This document shows positions 32,024 through 45,100 of a stretch of 64,000 bases of DNA, one piece after another. The stretch comes from Pseudomonas parasichuanensis (GTDB taxonomy: Bacteria > Pseudomonadota > Gammaproteobacteria > Pseudomonadales > Pseudomonadaceae). The notes under the pieces were generated by a model, which was given only the letters and a program-made list of their open reading frames with translations, was not told the DNA's origin and did not search any database. The stretch lies in NCBI RefSeq assembly GCF_021601385.1, contig NZ_BQHO01000014.1, positions 1 through 64,000 of the forward strand, in the 5' to 3' direction. The position numbers and the translations under genes are program-made. Each line of letters starts with the position of its first letter. Within the stretch, counting starts at the first letter, position 1.

Positions 32024-32413
32024 ATGGCAAAACCTGCTGCTCGTCCTCGTAAAAAAGTCAAAAAGACAGTGGTTGATGGCATCGCCCACATCCATGCGTC
32101 TTTCAACAACACCATCGTGACCATCACCGACCGTCAGGGCAACGCACTGTCCTGGGCTACTTCCGGTGGTTCGGGTTTCCGTGGTTCGCGCAAATCCACC
32201 CCGTTCGCAGCACAGATCGCTGCTGAGCGTGCTGGTCAAGCTGCGCTGGAATACGGCCTGAAAAACCTCGACGTCAACGTCAAGGGTCCAGGTCCGGGTC
32301 GTGAATCCGCCGTTCGTGCACTGAACAGCTGCGGCTACAAGATCGCCAGCATCACCGACGTGACGCCAATCCCGCATAACGGGTGCCGTCCGCCGAAGAA
32401 GCGTCGCGTGTAA
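32024..32413 (+). CDS. rpsK: 30S ribosomal protein S11
   Basis: S11 is on the 30S platform near the E-site mRNA. The 129-residue product has the motifs [20 protein letters not shown] and [18 protein letters not shown]; the Asn-Gly in PHNG is the isoaspartate site known in E. coli. It lies 18 bases after rpsM. Confidence 0.97.
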
Positions 32414-32428
32414 TCAGGAGACAGATAA

Positions 32429-33049
32429 ATGGCACGTTACATTGGTCCAAAATGCAAACTGTCTCGCCGTGAAGGCACTGACCTGTTCCTGAAGAGCGGC
32501 GTTCGCGCTCTGGAATCGAAGTGCAACATCGAAGCAGCCCCAGGTATCCACGGCCAGCGCCGTGGCCGTCAGTCCGACTACGGCACCCAGCTGCGCGAGA
32601 AACAAAAAGTTCGTCGTATCTACGGCGTACTGGAGCGTCAATTCCGCGGTTACTACCAAGCGGCTGCCTCGAAGAAAGGCGCTACCGGTGAGAACCTGCT
32701 GCAGATGCTCGAGTCCCGTCTGGATAACGTCGTCTACCGTATGGGCTTCGGTTCTACCCGTTCCGAGTCCCGTCAGCTGGTTTCGCACAAAGCAATCAGC
32801 GTCAACGGCAAGACCGTGAACATTCCATCCTACCAAGTTCGTCCGGGTGACGTGGTCGCAGTTCGCGAGAAGTCGCTGAACCAGCTGCGCATTGTTCAAG
32901 CCCTTGAACTGTGCTCTCAGCGTGGCCGCGTTGAGTGGGTAGACGTGGATGCTGCTAAAAAGTCGGGCGTTTTCAAGAACGTTCCTGCTCGCAGCGACCT
33001 GTCCGCCGACATCAACGAAAACCTGATTGTCGAGCTCTACTCCAAGTAA
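32429..33049 (+). CDS. rpsD: 30S ribosomal protein S4
   Basis: S4 starts 30S assembly and in E. coli represses the alpha operon. The 206-residue product has the S4 RNA-binding domain at about residues 94-155 ([20 protein letters not shown]). Only two N-terminal cysteines (9 and 32) remain, so the full zinc site of some bacterial S4 proteins is missing, as usual in this group. Confidence 0.97.
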   Translation: MARYIGPKCKLSRREGTDLFLKSGVRALESKCNIEAAPGIHGQRRGRQSDYGTQLREKQKVRRIYGVLERQFRGYYQAAASKKGATGENLLQMLESRLDNVVYRMGFGSTRSESRQLVSHKAISVNGKTVNIPSYQVRPGDVVAVREKSLNQLRIVQALELCSQRGRVEWVDVDAAKKSGVFKNVPARSDLSADINENLIVELYSK

Positions 33050-33071
33050 GGGCTAGAAAATAGGTGCATCC

Positions 33072-34073
33072 ATGCAGATTTCGGTAAATGAGTTTCTGAC
33101 ACCCCGCCACATTGATGTGCAGGTTGTCAGTCCAACCCGCGCCAAGATCACGCTCGAGCCTCTCGAGCGTGGCTTCGGCCATACCCTGGGCAACGCGCTG
33201 CGCCGCATCCTGTTGTCCTCCATGCCTGGCTGTGCAGTAGTCGAGGCCGAGATCGATGGCGTACTCCACGAGTACTCCGCGATCGAAGGTGTACAGGAAG
33301 ACGTCATTGAAATCCTGTTGAACCTGAAAGGCCTGGCTATCAAGCTGCACGGTCGTGACGAAGTTACGCTGACCTTGTCGAAAAAGGGTTCGGGGGTGGT
33401 TACCGCTGCCGATATTCAGCTGGATCACGATGTCGAGATCGTCAACCCCGATCACGTAATCGCGAACCTGGCGTCCAACGGCGCCCTGAACATGAAGCTC
33501 ACTGTAGCTCGTGGTCGCGGTTACGAGCCGGCCGACTCCCGTCAGACCGACGAAGACGAAAGCCGTAGCATTGGCCGTCTGCAGCTGGACGCTTCGTTCA
33601 GCCCGGTGCGTCGTATCGCCTATGTGGTCGAGAACGCCCGTGTTGAACAGCGTACCAACCTGGACAAGCTGGTCATCGATCTGGAAACCAACGGTACCCT
33701 GGATCCTGAAGAGGCCATCCGTCGTGCCGCGACCATCCTGCAACAGCAGCTGGCCGCGTTCGTCGACCTCAAAGGTGACAGCGAGCCGGTTGTGGTCGAG
33801 CAGGAAGACGAGATCGATCCGATCCTGCTGCGCCCGGTTGACGACCTGGAACTGACCGTACGTTCGGCCAACTGCCTCAAGGCGGAGAACATCTACTACA
33901 TCGGCGACCTGATTCAGCGTACCGAAGTAGAGCTGTTGAAGACTCCTAACCTGGGCAAGAAGTCCCTGACTGAAATCAAGGACGTCCTGGCCTCCCGTGG
34001 TCTGTCTCTCGGCATGCGCCTCGACAACTGGCCGCCTGCAAGCCTTAAGAAAGACGACAAGGCGACAGCCTGA
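33072..34073 (+). CDS. rpoA: DNA-directed RNA polymerase subunit alpha
   Basis: The 333-residue alpha subunit has an N-terminal assembly domain with [20 protein letters not shown] and, after an acidic linker, the C-terminal domain with [20 protein letters not shown] that binds UP elements and activators. It lies between rpsD and rplQ, as in nearly all proteobacteria. Confidence 0.98.
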
Positions 34074-34115
34074 TCGTCGTAATCACCGAACGTTGTGTTT
34101 GGTAAGGAATGAATC

Positions 34116-34502
34116 ATGCGTCATCGTAAAAGTGGACGTCACCTGAGCCGTACCAGCTCTCACCGCAAAGCTATGTTCCAGAACATGGCTGTGTCGCTGA
34201 TCGAGCACGAGCTGATCAAAACCACCCTGCCGAAAGCCAAGGAACTGCGCCGCGTTGCCGAGCCGCTGATCACCCTGGCCAAGGAAGACAGCGTTGCTAA
34301 CCGTCGTCTGGCCTTCGACCGTACCCGTTCGAAGTCCGCTGTTGGCAAACTGTTCAACGATCTGGGCAAGCGCTACGCCACCCGTCAGGGCGGCTACCTG
34401 CGTATCCTGAAGTGCGGTTTCCGCGCTGGCGACAACGCGCCTATGGCGTACGTCGAGCTGGTTGATCGTCCGGTCGGTGGTGCTGTAGAAGCTGCCGAGT
34501 AA
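34116..34502 (+). CDS. rplQ: 50S ribosomal protein L17
   Basis: L17 lies near the tunnel exit. The 128-residue product starts [20 protein letters not shown] and is the last gene of the alpha operon, 42 bases after rpoA, with a strong terminator behind it. Confidence 0.97.
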   Translation: MRHRKSGRHLSRTSSHRKAMFQNMAVSLIEHELIKTTLPKAKELRRVAEPLITLAKEDSVANRRLAFDRTRSKSAVGKLFNDLGKRYATRQGGYLRILKCGFRAGDNAPMAYVELVDRPVGGAVEAAE

Positions 34503-34524
34503 GACGTTCTGTCTGCTACAAAGA

Positions 34525-34551
34525 ACCGGGCCTAGTGCCCGGTTTTTTGTT
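34525..34551 (+). terminator. Terminator of the alpha operon
   Basis: AACCGGGC pairs with GCCCGGTT around CTAGT, followed by TTTTG. It closes the 32-kb run of translation and transcription genes. Confidence 0.9.
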
Positions 34552-34560
34552 GTTCGGTGA

Positions 34561-34597
34561 ATTGTTATTTTCTATTGATGCAAGTCAGCTAATGAAT
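34561..34597 (+). promoter_or_regulatory. Possible OxyR binding site upstream of katA
   Basis: Four tetrads spaced exactly seven bases apart (ATTG, CTAT, AGTC, GAAT) follow the OxyR pattern ATAG-N7-CTAT-N7-ATAG-N7-CTAT; one is perfect and the rest partial. It ends about 77 bases above the catalase start. OxyR control of this catalase class is common in Pseudomonas, but the call here is a weak motif match. Confidence 0.35.
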
Positions 34598-34673
34598 TTG
34601 TTCGTGTAACACGGCTCGTCAATACTCTCTCCAAGCCGATTAGCCGGCCTTTCAAGACCGATAAGGAGAGCCC

Positions 34674-36113
34674 ATGAGCAAGATTCTCACCACCGCCAGC
34701 GGTGCACCTGTAGCCGATAACCAGAACTCCCGTTCCGCCGGCCCACGCGGCCCGCTGCTGCTCGATGATTTCCACCTGCTCGAGAAGCTCGCCCACTTTA
34801 ACCGCGAGAACATTCCAGAGCGTCGTGTGCACGCCAAAGGCTCGGGCGCCTACGGTACTTTCACCGTTACCCGTGACATCACCGACTACACCAGCGCCAA
34901 GCTGTTCAGCGCCGTCGGCAAGCAGACCGAGACCTTCCTGCGGTTCTCCACCGTGGGTGGCGAGCGTGGGTCTGCCGATACCGAGCGCGACCCGCGCGGC
35001 TTTGCGGTCAAGTTCTACACCGAGGAAGGCAACTGGGACATTGTCGGCAACAACACGCCGGTCTTCTTCATTCGTGACCCGCTGAAATTCCCCGACTTCA
35101 TTCACACCCAGAAGCGCCATCCGCAGAGCAACCTGAAGAATGCCCAGATGATGTGGGACTTCTGGTCGCATTCGCCCGAGGCGCTGCACCAAGTCACCAT
35201 CCTGTTCTCCGATCGCGGCATTCCAGATGGTTACCGCCACATGCACGGTTTTGGCAGCCATACCTACAGCCTGATCAACGACCAAGGCGAGCGCACCTGG
35301 GTCAAGTGGCACTACAAGACACAGCAGGGCATCAAGAACCTGGCCCCGGCCGAGGCCGCCCGTCTGGCCGGCAGCGACCCGGATTACGCCCAGCGTGACC
35401 TGTTCGAGGCCATCGAGCGTGGCGACTATCCGCGCTGGACCGTGTGCATCCAGGTGATGAGCGAAGCCGAGGCAGCAAGCCGTCAGGAGAACCCGTTCGA
35501 CGTGACCAAGACCTGGTCGCAGAAGGACTACCCACTGATCGAGGTCGGCGTGCTGGAGCTCAACCGCAACCCGCTCAATTACTTCGCAGAGGTGGAGCAA
35601 GCCACATTCGGCCCGAGCAACATGGTCCCGGGTGTTGGGCTGTCGCCGGACCGTATGCTGCAAGGCCGCGTGTTCGCCTACGCTGACGCCCACCGCTACC
35701 GCGTGGGTACCAACCACCAGCATCTGCCGGTAAACGCGCCGCGTAGCCCGGTGCACAGCTACCAGCGCGATGGCGCCATGGCCAGCGGCAGCTACGGCAG
35801 CGCGCCGAACTACGAACCTAACAGCTTCAGCGATGCACCCAAGCAGTCGCCGCGCCATGCCGAGCCGGCGCTGGCCCTCAATGGTGCGGCTGATCGCTAT
35901 GATCACCGCGAGGACAACGACTACTACAGCCATGCCGGCGCCCTGTTCCGCCTGATGAGCAACGAACAGCGAGCGCTGCTGATCGACAACATCGCCGGGA
36001 CCATGGCCAATGTCAGCGAGGACGTCATCCAGCGTCAACTGCAGCACTTCCACAAGGCCGATCCGGCCTATGCAGAAGGCATTGCCAAGGCCCTGGGCAT
36101 AACCCTCGCCTAA
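34674..36113 (+). CDS. katA: Monofunctional haem catalase, clade 3
   Basis: The enzyme converts hydrogen peroxide to water and oxygen in the cytoplasm. The 479-residue length is that of small-subunit catalases. Visible catalytic residues are His53 ([13 protein letters not shown]) and Asn126 ([12 protein letters not shown]), and the proximal tyrosine is in [12 protein letters not shown] with the NADPH-contact region HQHLPVN following. There is no signal peptide. It starts behind AAGGAGAG. The terminator at 36131 separates it from ftnA, the same neighbour as katA in P. aeruginosa, pairing peroxide removal with iron storage. Confidence 0.95.
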   Translation: MSKILTTASGAPVADNQNSRSAGPRGPLLLDDFHLLEKLAHFNRENIPERRVHAKGSGAYGTFTVTRDITDYTSAKLFSAVGKQTETFLRFSTVGGERGSADTERDPRGFAVKFYTEEGNWDIVGNNTPVFFIRDPLKFPDFIHTQKRHPQSNLKNAQMMWDFWSHSPEALHQVTILFSDRGIPDGYRHMHGFGSHTYSLINDQGERTWVKWHYKTQQGIKNLAPAEAARLAGSDPDYAQRDLFEAIERGDYPRWTVCIQVMSEAEAASRQENPFDVTKTWSQKDYPLIEVGVLELNRNPLNYFAEVEQATFGPSNMVPGVGLSPDRMLQGRVFAYADAHRYRVGTNHQHLPVNAPRSPVHSYQRDGAMASGSYGSAPNYEPNSFSDAPKQSPRHAEPALALNGAADRYDHREDNDYYSHAGALFRLMSNEQRALLIDNIAGTMANVSEDVIQRQLQHFHKADPAYAEGIAKALGITLA

Positions 36114-36130
36114 CTCGAAGTGATAAGAAG

Positions 36131-36155
36131 AACCGCCCTCATTTGGGCGGTTTTT
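36131..36155 (+). terminator. Terminator after katA
   Basis: AACCGCCC pairs with GGGCGGTT around a 6-base loop and is followed by TTTC. Transcription of the ferritin gene therefore needs its own promoter in the next 120 bases. Confidence 0.85.
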
Positions 36156-36276
36156 CAATGAAAATCACTACTGTTTAGCCGATTATTTGCTGCTTATTGC
36201 GCATTTTCCCGTGACCATGCGCAAAAGCTGGTTCACACTGTCAGCTATCGAAGCATTCACAGGGAGAAGCAGGGCG

Positions 36277-36741
36277 ATGCAAGGTCACCCGGACGTAATC
36301 AACTACCTCGTCATGTTGCTGAAGGGCGAACTGGCAGCACGCGATCAATACTTCATCCATTCGCGGATGTATGAAGATTGGGGCCTGGGCAAGCTCTTCG
36401 AACGCATCAATCACGAGATGGAAGAAGAGACGGAGCACGCCGATGCGCTGATGCGCCGTATTCTCATGCTCGAAGGCACCCCGGACATGCGCGCTGACGA
36501 TCTGGAAGTGGGCAAGACCGTGCCCGAGATGATCGCGGCCGACCTCAAGCTCGAATACAAAGTCCGCGCCGCGCTGTGCAAGGGCATCGAGCTGTGCGAG
36601 CTGCACAAGGACTACATCAGCCGCGACATCCTGCGCGCGCAGTTGGCAGATACCGAAGAAGATCACACCTACTGGCTGGAGAAGCAGCAGGGCCTGATCA
36701 AGGCCATTGGCCTGGAGAACTACCTGCAGTCGCAGATGTAA
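36277..36741 (+). CDS. ftnA: Bacterial ferritin, FtnA type (often annotated bacterioferritin)
   Basis: The 154-residue four-helix protein forms a 24-mer that oxidises and stores iron. Ferroxidase ligands are in place: Glu18, Glu51, His54, Glu93, Glu127 and His130. Haem-binding bacterioferritins carry Met52; here residue 52 is Thr, so this subunit should not bind haem in the canonical way. The sequence closely resembles P. aeruginosa FtnA (formerly BfrA), which is also next to katA. The ATG at 36277 ([11 protein letters not shown]) is chosen over an upstream in-frame start at 36187 because the family starts here. Confidence 0.9.
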   Translation: MQGHPDVINYLVMLLKGELAARDQYFIHSRMYEDWGLGKLFERINHEMEEETEHADALMRRILMLEGTPDMRADDLEVGKTVPEMIAADLKLEYKVRAALCKGIELCELHKDYISRDILRAQLADTEEDHTYWLEKQQGLIKAIGLENYLQSQM

Positions 36742-36760
36742 AAGATTGCGGCTGCTTTGC

Positions 36761-36853
36761 AGCCCTTTCGCGGCACAAGGCCGCTCCTACAGGATCGTGC
36801 GAACCGTCAGATCGGTGAGGTCCCGTAGGAGCGGCCTTGTGCTGCGAAAGGGG
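36761..36853. repeat. Inverted pair of REP elements
   Basis: Two REP palindromes face each other: 36761-36793 (AGCCCTTTCGCGGCACAAGG and so on to CTACAGG) and 36822-36853 as its near-perfect reverse complement. The arms could fold a 30-bp long-range stem. They sit between the converging ends of ftnA and uvrA. Confidence 0.85.
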
Positions 36854-36868
36854 CGCAAAGCGCCCCCA
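36850..36868. terminator. Bidirectional terminator between ftnA and uvrA
   Basis: GGGGCGC pairs with GCGCCCC around AAA, followed on the + strand by CATTGTTTT and on the - strand by TTTCG. It overlaps the end of the second REP copy. Confidence 0.6.
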
Positions 36869-36873
36869 TTGTT

Positions 36874-39708
<2,835 letters not shown>

Positions 39709-39739
39709 TGCGGCCTCGCTCGGCGGGCATAAACAAGGG

Positions 39740-39769
39740 AGTATACGGCGCGCTGCCAGTACGCGGCAA
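39740..39769 (-). promoter_or_regulatory. uvrA: Possible uvrA promoter
   Basis: Read on the - strand, TTGCCG (39769-39764) and TATACT (39745-39740) are 18 bases apart, giving a start near 39733, about 25 bases above the GTG. Motif match only. Confidence 0.4.
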
Positions 39770-39837
39770 AGCGTCGCGCAGATGCCGTCAGGGCGTCGGA
39801 CTGATAGAATCGCCGCCGGTTCACACGAGGTTAATCC

Positions 39838-41232
39838 ATGCACGACACCCACAACGAGCGCATGAGTGGCAGCGAAACCCGCGCCGCTAGCGGCCTGGCC
39901 CTGGTCTTTGCCTTTCGTATGCTGGGCATGTTCATGGTACTGCCGGTGCTGGCCACCTACGGCATGGACCTGGCCGGCGCCACGCCTGCGCTGATCGGCC
40001 TGGCCATCGGTGCATACGGCCTCACCCAGGCCGTGCTGCAGATTCCGTTCGGCATGATCTCCGACCGCATCGGCCGCCGCCCGGTGATCTACCTGGGCCT
40101 GGTGATCTTCGCCCTCGGCAGCGTGCTGGCGGCCCAGGCCGATTCGATCTGGGGGGTGATCGCTGGGCGCATCCTGCAAGGCGCCGGGGCGATTTCCGCA
40201 GCCGTCATGGCGCTGCTGTCCGACCTCACCCGTGAGCAACACCGCACCAAGGCCATGGCCATGATCGGCATGAGCATCGGCCTGTCGTTTGCCGTGGCCA
40301 TGGTCGTCGGGCCGCTGCTGACTCGCGCCTTCGGCTTGTCAGGATTGTTCCTCGCCACTGCAGGACTTGCCCTGGTCGGCATCGCCCTGATCGCCTTCGT
40401 CGTGCCCAATACCCACAAGACCTTGCAGCATCGTGAGTCCGGCGTGGCCCGCCAGGCCCTGGGCCCGACCCTGCGCCACCCGGACCTTCTGCGCCTGGAC
40501 GTGGGCATTTTCGTCCTGCATGCCATCCTCATGGCCAGCTTCGTCGCGCTGCCGCTGGCCTTCGTCGAACGCGGGGGGCTGCCGAAGGAAGAGCACTGGT
40601 GGGTGTACCTGACCGCGCTGCTGGTTTCATTTTTTGCAATGATCCCCTTCATCATCTACGGCGAGAAGAAGCGCAAGATGAAACGCGTGCTGCTTGGCGC
40701 GGTCAGTGTGTTGCTGCTGGTGGAGCTGTTCTTCTGGCAATGGGCTGACAACTTGCGCGGACTGGTGATCGGCACCGTGGTATTCTTTACCGCCTTCAAC
40801 CTGTTGGAGGCATCCTTGCCTTCGCTGGTCAGCAAGGTGTCGCCCGCCGGTGGCAAAGGGACTGCAATGGGTGTGTACTCCACCAGTCAGTTCCTGGGTG
40901 CCGCGCTGGGAGGAATCATCGGTGGCTGGTTGTTCCAGCACGGTGGCCTGAGCATGGTGTTTCTCGGTTGCGCGGGGCTGTGTGCCCTGTGGTTGGTCAC
41001 TGCGTTGCGCATGAACGAGCCGCCTTACGTGACCAGCCTGCGCATGCCGCTGACGCCAGAGGCAGTCCGGGAAGCCGGGCTGACCGAGCGCCTGATGGCC
41101 GTGCCGGGTGTGACCGACGCCGTGGTGGTGGCAGAAGAAGCCGCCATCTATATCAAACTGGATACGAAAATTTTGGACCGTGCGACCCTCGAGCGTCTGG
41201 TAAACCCAGCCTCTTCGGCGTGCGAAGCCTAG
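39838..41232 (+). CDS. MFS transporter with C-terminal YAM domain, YajR-like
   Basis: The 464-residue protein has twelve predicted membrane helices. It shows the MFS motif A in the loop after helix 2 ([16 protein letters not shown]) and [20 protein letters not shown] at the start, very like E. coli YajR. Residues about 395-464 form a soluble ferredoxin-like YAM domain ([19 protein letters not shown]), a feature of that subfamily. Substrate is unknown. It is divergent from uvrA and 9 bases before ssb, so it may be co-transcribed with ssb. The ATG at 39838 follows CGAGG; an ATG eight codons in is a less likely alternative. Confidence 0.85.
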   Translation: MHDTHNERMSGSETRAASGLALVFAFRMLGMFMVLPVLATYGMDLAGATPALIGLAIGAYGLTQAVLQIPFGMISDRIGRRPVIYLGLVIFALGSVLAAQADSIWGVIAGRILQGAGAISAAVMALLSDLTREQHRTKAMAMIGMSIGLSFAVAMVVGPLLTRAFGLSGLFLATAGLALVGIALIAFVVPNTHKTLQHRESGVARQALGPTLRHPDLLRLDVGIFVLHAILMASFVALPLAFVERGGLPKEEHWWVYLTALLVSFFAMIPFIIYGEKKRKMKRVLLGAVSVLLLVELFFWQWADNLRGLVIGTVVFFTAFNLLEASLPSLVSKVSPAGGKGTAMGVYSTSQFLGAALGGIIGGWLFQHGGLSMVFLGCAGLCALWLVTALRMNEPPYVTSLRMPLTPEAVREAGLTERLMAVPGVTDAVVVAEEAAIYIKLDTKILDRATLERLVNPASSACEA

Positions 41233-41241
41233 GAGAACGTT

Positions 41242-41820
41242 ATGGCCCGTGGGGTTAACAAAGTCATTCTGGTCGGTACCTGCGGTCAGGATCCCGAAGT
41301 CCGCTACCTGCCCAACGGTAACGCCGTGACCAACCTGAGCCTGGCCACCAGCGAGCAGTGGACCGACAAGCAGTCCGGCCAGAAGGTCGAGCGCACCGAG
41401 TGGCACCGCGTTTCGCTGTTCGGCAAGGTTGCCGAAATCGCCGGCGAGTACCTGCGCAAAGGCTCGCAGGTGTACATCGAAGGTAAGCTGCAGACCCGCG
41501 AGTGGGAAAAAGACGGCATCAAGCGCTACACCACCGAAATCATCGTCGACATCAACGGCACCATGCAGCTGCTCGGCGGCCGTCCGCAGAACCAGCAGGG
41601 CGGCGGCGATCAGTACAACCAGGGTGGTGGCAACAACTACAACCAGGGTGGTGGCAACAACTACAACCAGGGTGGCGGTCAGCAGCAACAGTACAACCAA
41701 GTCCCGCCACGTCAGCAGGCCCAGCGCCCGCAGCAGGCTCCGCAGCGCCCAGCGCCGCAACAGCCGGCTCCGCAGCCAGCCGCGGACTTCGATAGCTTCG
41801 ACGACGATATTCCGTTCTGA
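41242..41820 (+). CDS. ssb: Single-stranded DNA-binding protein
   Basis: SSB coats single-stranded DNA and recruits repair and replication proteins. The 192-residue product has the OB fold in residues 1-112 ([20 protein letters not shown]), a Gly/Asn/Gln-rich linker with two identical NNYNQGGG units, a Pro/Gln-rich stretch, and the acidic tip [11 protein letters not shown] that binds partner proteins. It follows AGGAG and lies just after the MFS gene. Confidence 0.97.
   Translation: MARGVNKVILVGTCGQDPEVRYLPNGNAVTNLSLATSEQWTDKQSGQKVERTEWHRVSLFGKVAEIAGEYLRKGSQVYIEGKLQTREWEKDGIKRYTTEIIVDINGTMQLLGGRPQNQQGGGDQYNQGGGNNYNQGGGNNYNQGGGQQQQYNQVPPRQQAQRPQQAPQRPAPQQPAPQPAADFDSFDDDIPF
41617..41679 (+). 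repeat. 24-bp tandem repeat in ssb
   Basis: Two perfectly identical 24-base units (41617-41640, 41641-41664) and a partial third encode the NQGGGNNY repeats of the SSB linker. Identical copies in frame suggest slippage could change linker length without breaking the protein. Confidence 0.85.
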
Positions 41821-41827
41821 TCGAAGC

Positions 41828-41877
41828 GCTTGACGCTACGTCAAGCCAAAAACCCAGGGCCTTCACCCTGGGTTTTT
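41828..41877 (+). terminator. Hairpin and terminator after ssb
   Basis: A perfect GCTTGACG-CTA-CGTCAAGC hairpin (41828-41846) is followed at once by the terminator AAAACCCAGGG / CCCTGGGTTTT with a CCTTCA loop and a run of T residues. Confidence 0.9.
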
Positions 41878-41913
41878 TTATGGCGTTATTGGCCCATGGG
41901 CAGCTGGTTTACA

Positions 41914-41982
41914 CGCGAACACCGGCGCAGCCGGTGCCATGCAGCGCGGTGCCTGCTTCGCGGGCAAACCCGCTCCCACGGG
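41914..41982. repeat. Composite repeat: hairpin plus REP element
   Basis: A 69-base unit has a short hairpin (CACCGGC-GCA-GCCGGTG) followed by a REP palindrome (CTTCGCGGGCAAACCCGCTC). A related unit with the same order lies at 55106-55175. It occupies the 353-base gene-free stretch 41821-42173 between ssb and fdoG, which otherwise holds only the ssb terminator and the possible Anr site and promoter of fdoG. Confidence 0.75.
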
Positions 41983-42042
41983 TTTCGACTGAACCCATCA
42001 ATTCCGCGCTGTCCTGTAAGCGCCGGCCCACCACCATCCCCC

Positions 42043-42056
42043 TTGACCCACGTCAT
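42043..42056 (+). promoter_or_regulatory. Possible Anr/FNR-type box upstream of fdoG
   Basis: TTGAC-CCAC-GTCAT is one base from a perfect TTGAC-N4-GTCAA palindrome and close to the Anr consensus TTGAT-N4-ATCAA. It lies 118 bases above fdoG. Low-oxygen control would suit a respiratory formate dehydrogenase, but no well-placed -10 was found and TTGACC could instead be a plain -35 box. Confidence 0.4.
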
Positions 42057-42173
42057 CGCACTTCCCCGATCTTTGGCTAGTCTTAACAGTTGGCGGTCTC
42101 TATCCACCGCCACCGTGATGACCAAGAGGCTCCGGCCCCGCGCCAGGCGCCCAAACCTGATCAGGAGTGCACG

Positions 42174-45100
42174 ATGGACCTCAACCGTCGGCAATTCTTC
42201 AAGGTCGCCGCCGTCGGCCTTGGAGGCTCGAGCCTTGCGGCGTTGGGCATGGCCCCGACACCGGCATTCGCCGAGCAGATACGCCACTTCAAGCTGGCGC
42301 ACACCAAAGAGACCCGCAACACCTGCCCCTACTGCTCGGTCGGCTGCGGCCTGATCATGTACAGCCAGGGCGATGCGGGCAAGAACGTCAAGCAGAGCAT
42401 CATCCACATCGAGGGCGACGCGGACCATCCGGTCAACCGCGGCACCCTGTGCCCGAAAGGCGCGGGCCTGCTGGACTTTATCCACAGTCCGAGCCGCCTC
42501 AAGTACCCCGAAGTGCGCAAGCCGGGCAGCAAGGAATGGACCCGCATCGAGTGGGACGAAGCCCTCGACCGCATCGCCGACCTGATGAAAAAGGACCGCG
42601 ACGCCAACTTCATCGAGAAGAACGCCCAGGGCCAGACGGTCAACCGTTGGCTCACCACGGGCTTCCTTGCTGCGTCCGCCGCTTCCAGCGAAGCGGGCTA
42701 CCTGACGCACAAGGTGATCCGTTCCACCGGCATGCTGGGGTTCGATAACCAGGCGCGTGTCTGACACGGCCCGACGGTGGCAAGTCTTGCCCCGACGTAC
42801 GGCCGTGGCGCGATGACCAATCACTGGTCGGACATCGCCAACGCAAACCTGGTCCTGGTGATGGGCGGCAACGCCGCTGAAGCGCACCCGTGTGGCTTCA
42901 AGTGGGTGACCGAGGCCAAGGCGCACAACAAGGCGCGGCTGATCGTGGTCGACCCGCGGTTCACCCGTACCGCTTCGGTAGCCGATTACTACGCACCGAT
43001 TCGCACCGGCAGCGACATCGCCTTCATGGGCGGGCTGATCAACTACCTGCTGAGCAACGACAAGATCCAGCACGAGTACGTGCGCAACTACACCGACGTG
43101 TCGTTCATCGTCAAAGAGAACTATGGCTTCGAGGACGGGCTGTTCAGCGGCTACGACGCGGCCAAGCGCGTGTACGCCGACAAGTCCGGCTGGGGCTATG
43201 AGCTGGGCGAGGATGGCTTTGCCAAGGTCGACCCGACCCTGCAGCACCCGCGGTGCGTCTACCAGCTGATGAAGCAGCACTACAGCCGCTACACGCCGGA
43301 GCTGGCAAGCATGACCTGCGGCATGCCCCAGGACCAGATGATGAAAGTCTGGGAAGAGATCGCCACCTGCTCGGTGCCGGGCAAGACCATGACGATCCTC
43401 TACGCCCTGGGCTGGACCCAGCACTCCATCGGCGCGCAGATCATCCGCAGCGCGGCCATGGTGCAGTTGCTGCTGGGCAACGTCGGCATGCCGGGTGGCG
43501 GGGTCAACGCCCTGCGCGGTCACTCCAACATCCAGGGCCTGACCGACCTGGGCCTGCTGTCCAACTCGCTGCCGGGCTACCTCACCCTGGCCGGCGACGC
43601 CGAGCAGGACTACGCCAGCTACATCGACAAGCGCGCCTCCAAGCCGTTGCGCCCCGGGCAGCTGTCGTACTGGCAGAACTACGGCAAGTTCCACGTCAGC
43701 CTGATGAAGGCCTGGTACGGCGCCAATGCCACCGCCGAAAACAACTGGGGCTACGACTGGCTGCCCAAGCTCGACGTGCCGGCCTACGACGTGCTGCGCA
43801 TGTTCGAGATGATGGGCCAGGGCAAGGTCAACGGCTACATGTGCCAGGGCTTCAACCCGATCGCCGCGCTGCCGGACAAGAACCGCGTCACCGCCGCGCT
43901 GGCCAAGCTCAAGTGGCTGGTGATCATGGACCCGCTGGCCACCGAAACCTCCGAGTTCTGGCGCAACGCCGGCCCGTTCAACGACGTCGACACGGCCAAC
44001 ATCCAGACCGAGGTGATCCGCCTGCCCACCACCTGCTTCGCCGAAGAGGACGGCTCGCTGGTCAACAGCAGCCGCTGGCTGCAATGGCACTGGAAGGGCG
44101 CCGACGGCCCGGGCGAAACCCGCACCGACGTGCACATCATGAGCGAGCTGTTCCTGCGCCTGCGCAAGCGTTACCAGGCCGAGGGCGGCGCTTACCCCGA
44201 CGCGATGCTCAACATCAGCTGGCCCTACAAGGTCCCTGAAGAGCCATCCCCCGAAGAGCTGGCCAAGGAGATGAACGGCTGGGCGGTCAGCGACCTCACC
44301 GACGCCACCGGCGCCACGCTCAAGGCCGGGCAACAGCTCGCCGGCTTCGCCCAGATGAAGGACGACGGCAGCACCGCCTCCGGTTGCTGGATCTTCGCCG
44401 GCAGCTGGACCGAGCAGGGCAACCAGATGGCCCGCCGTGACAACAGCGACCCTTACGGCATGCACCAGGTGCAGAACTGGGCCTGGGCCTGGCCGGCCAA
44501 CCGCCGCATCCTCTACAACCGCGCCTCCAGCGATCCGCAAGGCAAGCCGTGGGACCCGGAGAAAAAACGCCTGGTGTGGTGGAACGGCAAGGCCTGGACC
44601 GGCACCGACGTGCCCGACTTCAAGGTCGACTCGCCACCTGAAGCGGGGATGAACCCGTTCATCATGAACCCCGAGGGCGTGGCCCGGTTCTTCGCCATCG
44701 ACAAGATGGCCGAGGGGCCGTTCCCCGAGCACTACGAGCCGTTCGAGACGCCGATCGGGATCAACCCGCTGCACCCGCAGAACAAGAAGGCCACCAGCAA
44801 CCCGGCCGGGCGCATCTTCGATTCGGTGTGGGATACCTTGGGCACCCACGACGAGTTCCCCCATGCGGCGACCACCTACCGGCTGACCGAGCACTTCCAC
44901 TTCTGGAGCAAGCATTGCCGGCTCAACGCCATCGCCCAGCCCGAGCAGTTCGTCGAAATCGGCGAGGTGCTGGCGAACGAGAAAGGCATCAAGGCCGGCG
45001 ACCGGGTGCGGGTGTCGAGCAAGCGCGGGCATATCGACGCGGTGGCGGTGGTGACCAAGCGGATCCGCCCGCTGCAGGTCAACAACCAGACCGTGCACCA

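Noticed and set aside
39709-39837. LexA (SOS) box between uvrA and the MFS gene
   Set aside because: No CTG-N10-CAG arrangement is present in the interval; a more divergent box cannot be excluded.
41617-41679. CRISPR-like short repeat
   Set aside because: It is an in-frame tandem repeat in ssb with no spacers.
42090-42173. Upstream extension of fdoG from an earlier start
   Set aside because: The extension would bury the Tat signal, and AGGAG sits correctly for the ATG at 42174.
42762-42764. The TGA in fdoG as a pseudogene stop
   Set aside because: The frame and conserved sequence continue, the position equals Sec196 of E. coli FdnG, and a SECIS plus selA, selB and selC follow.
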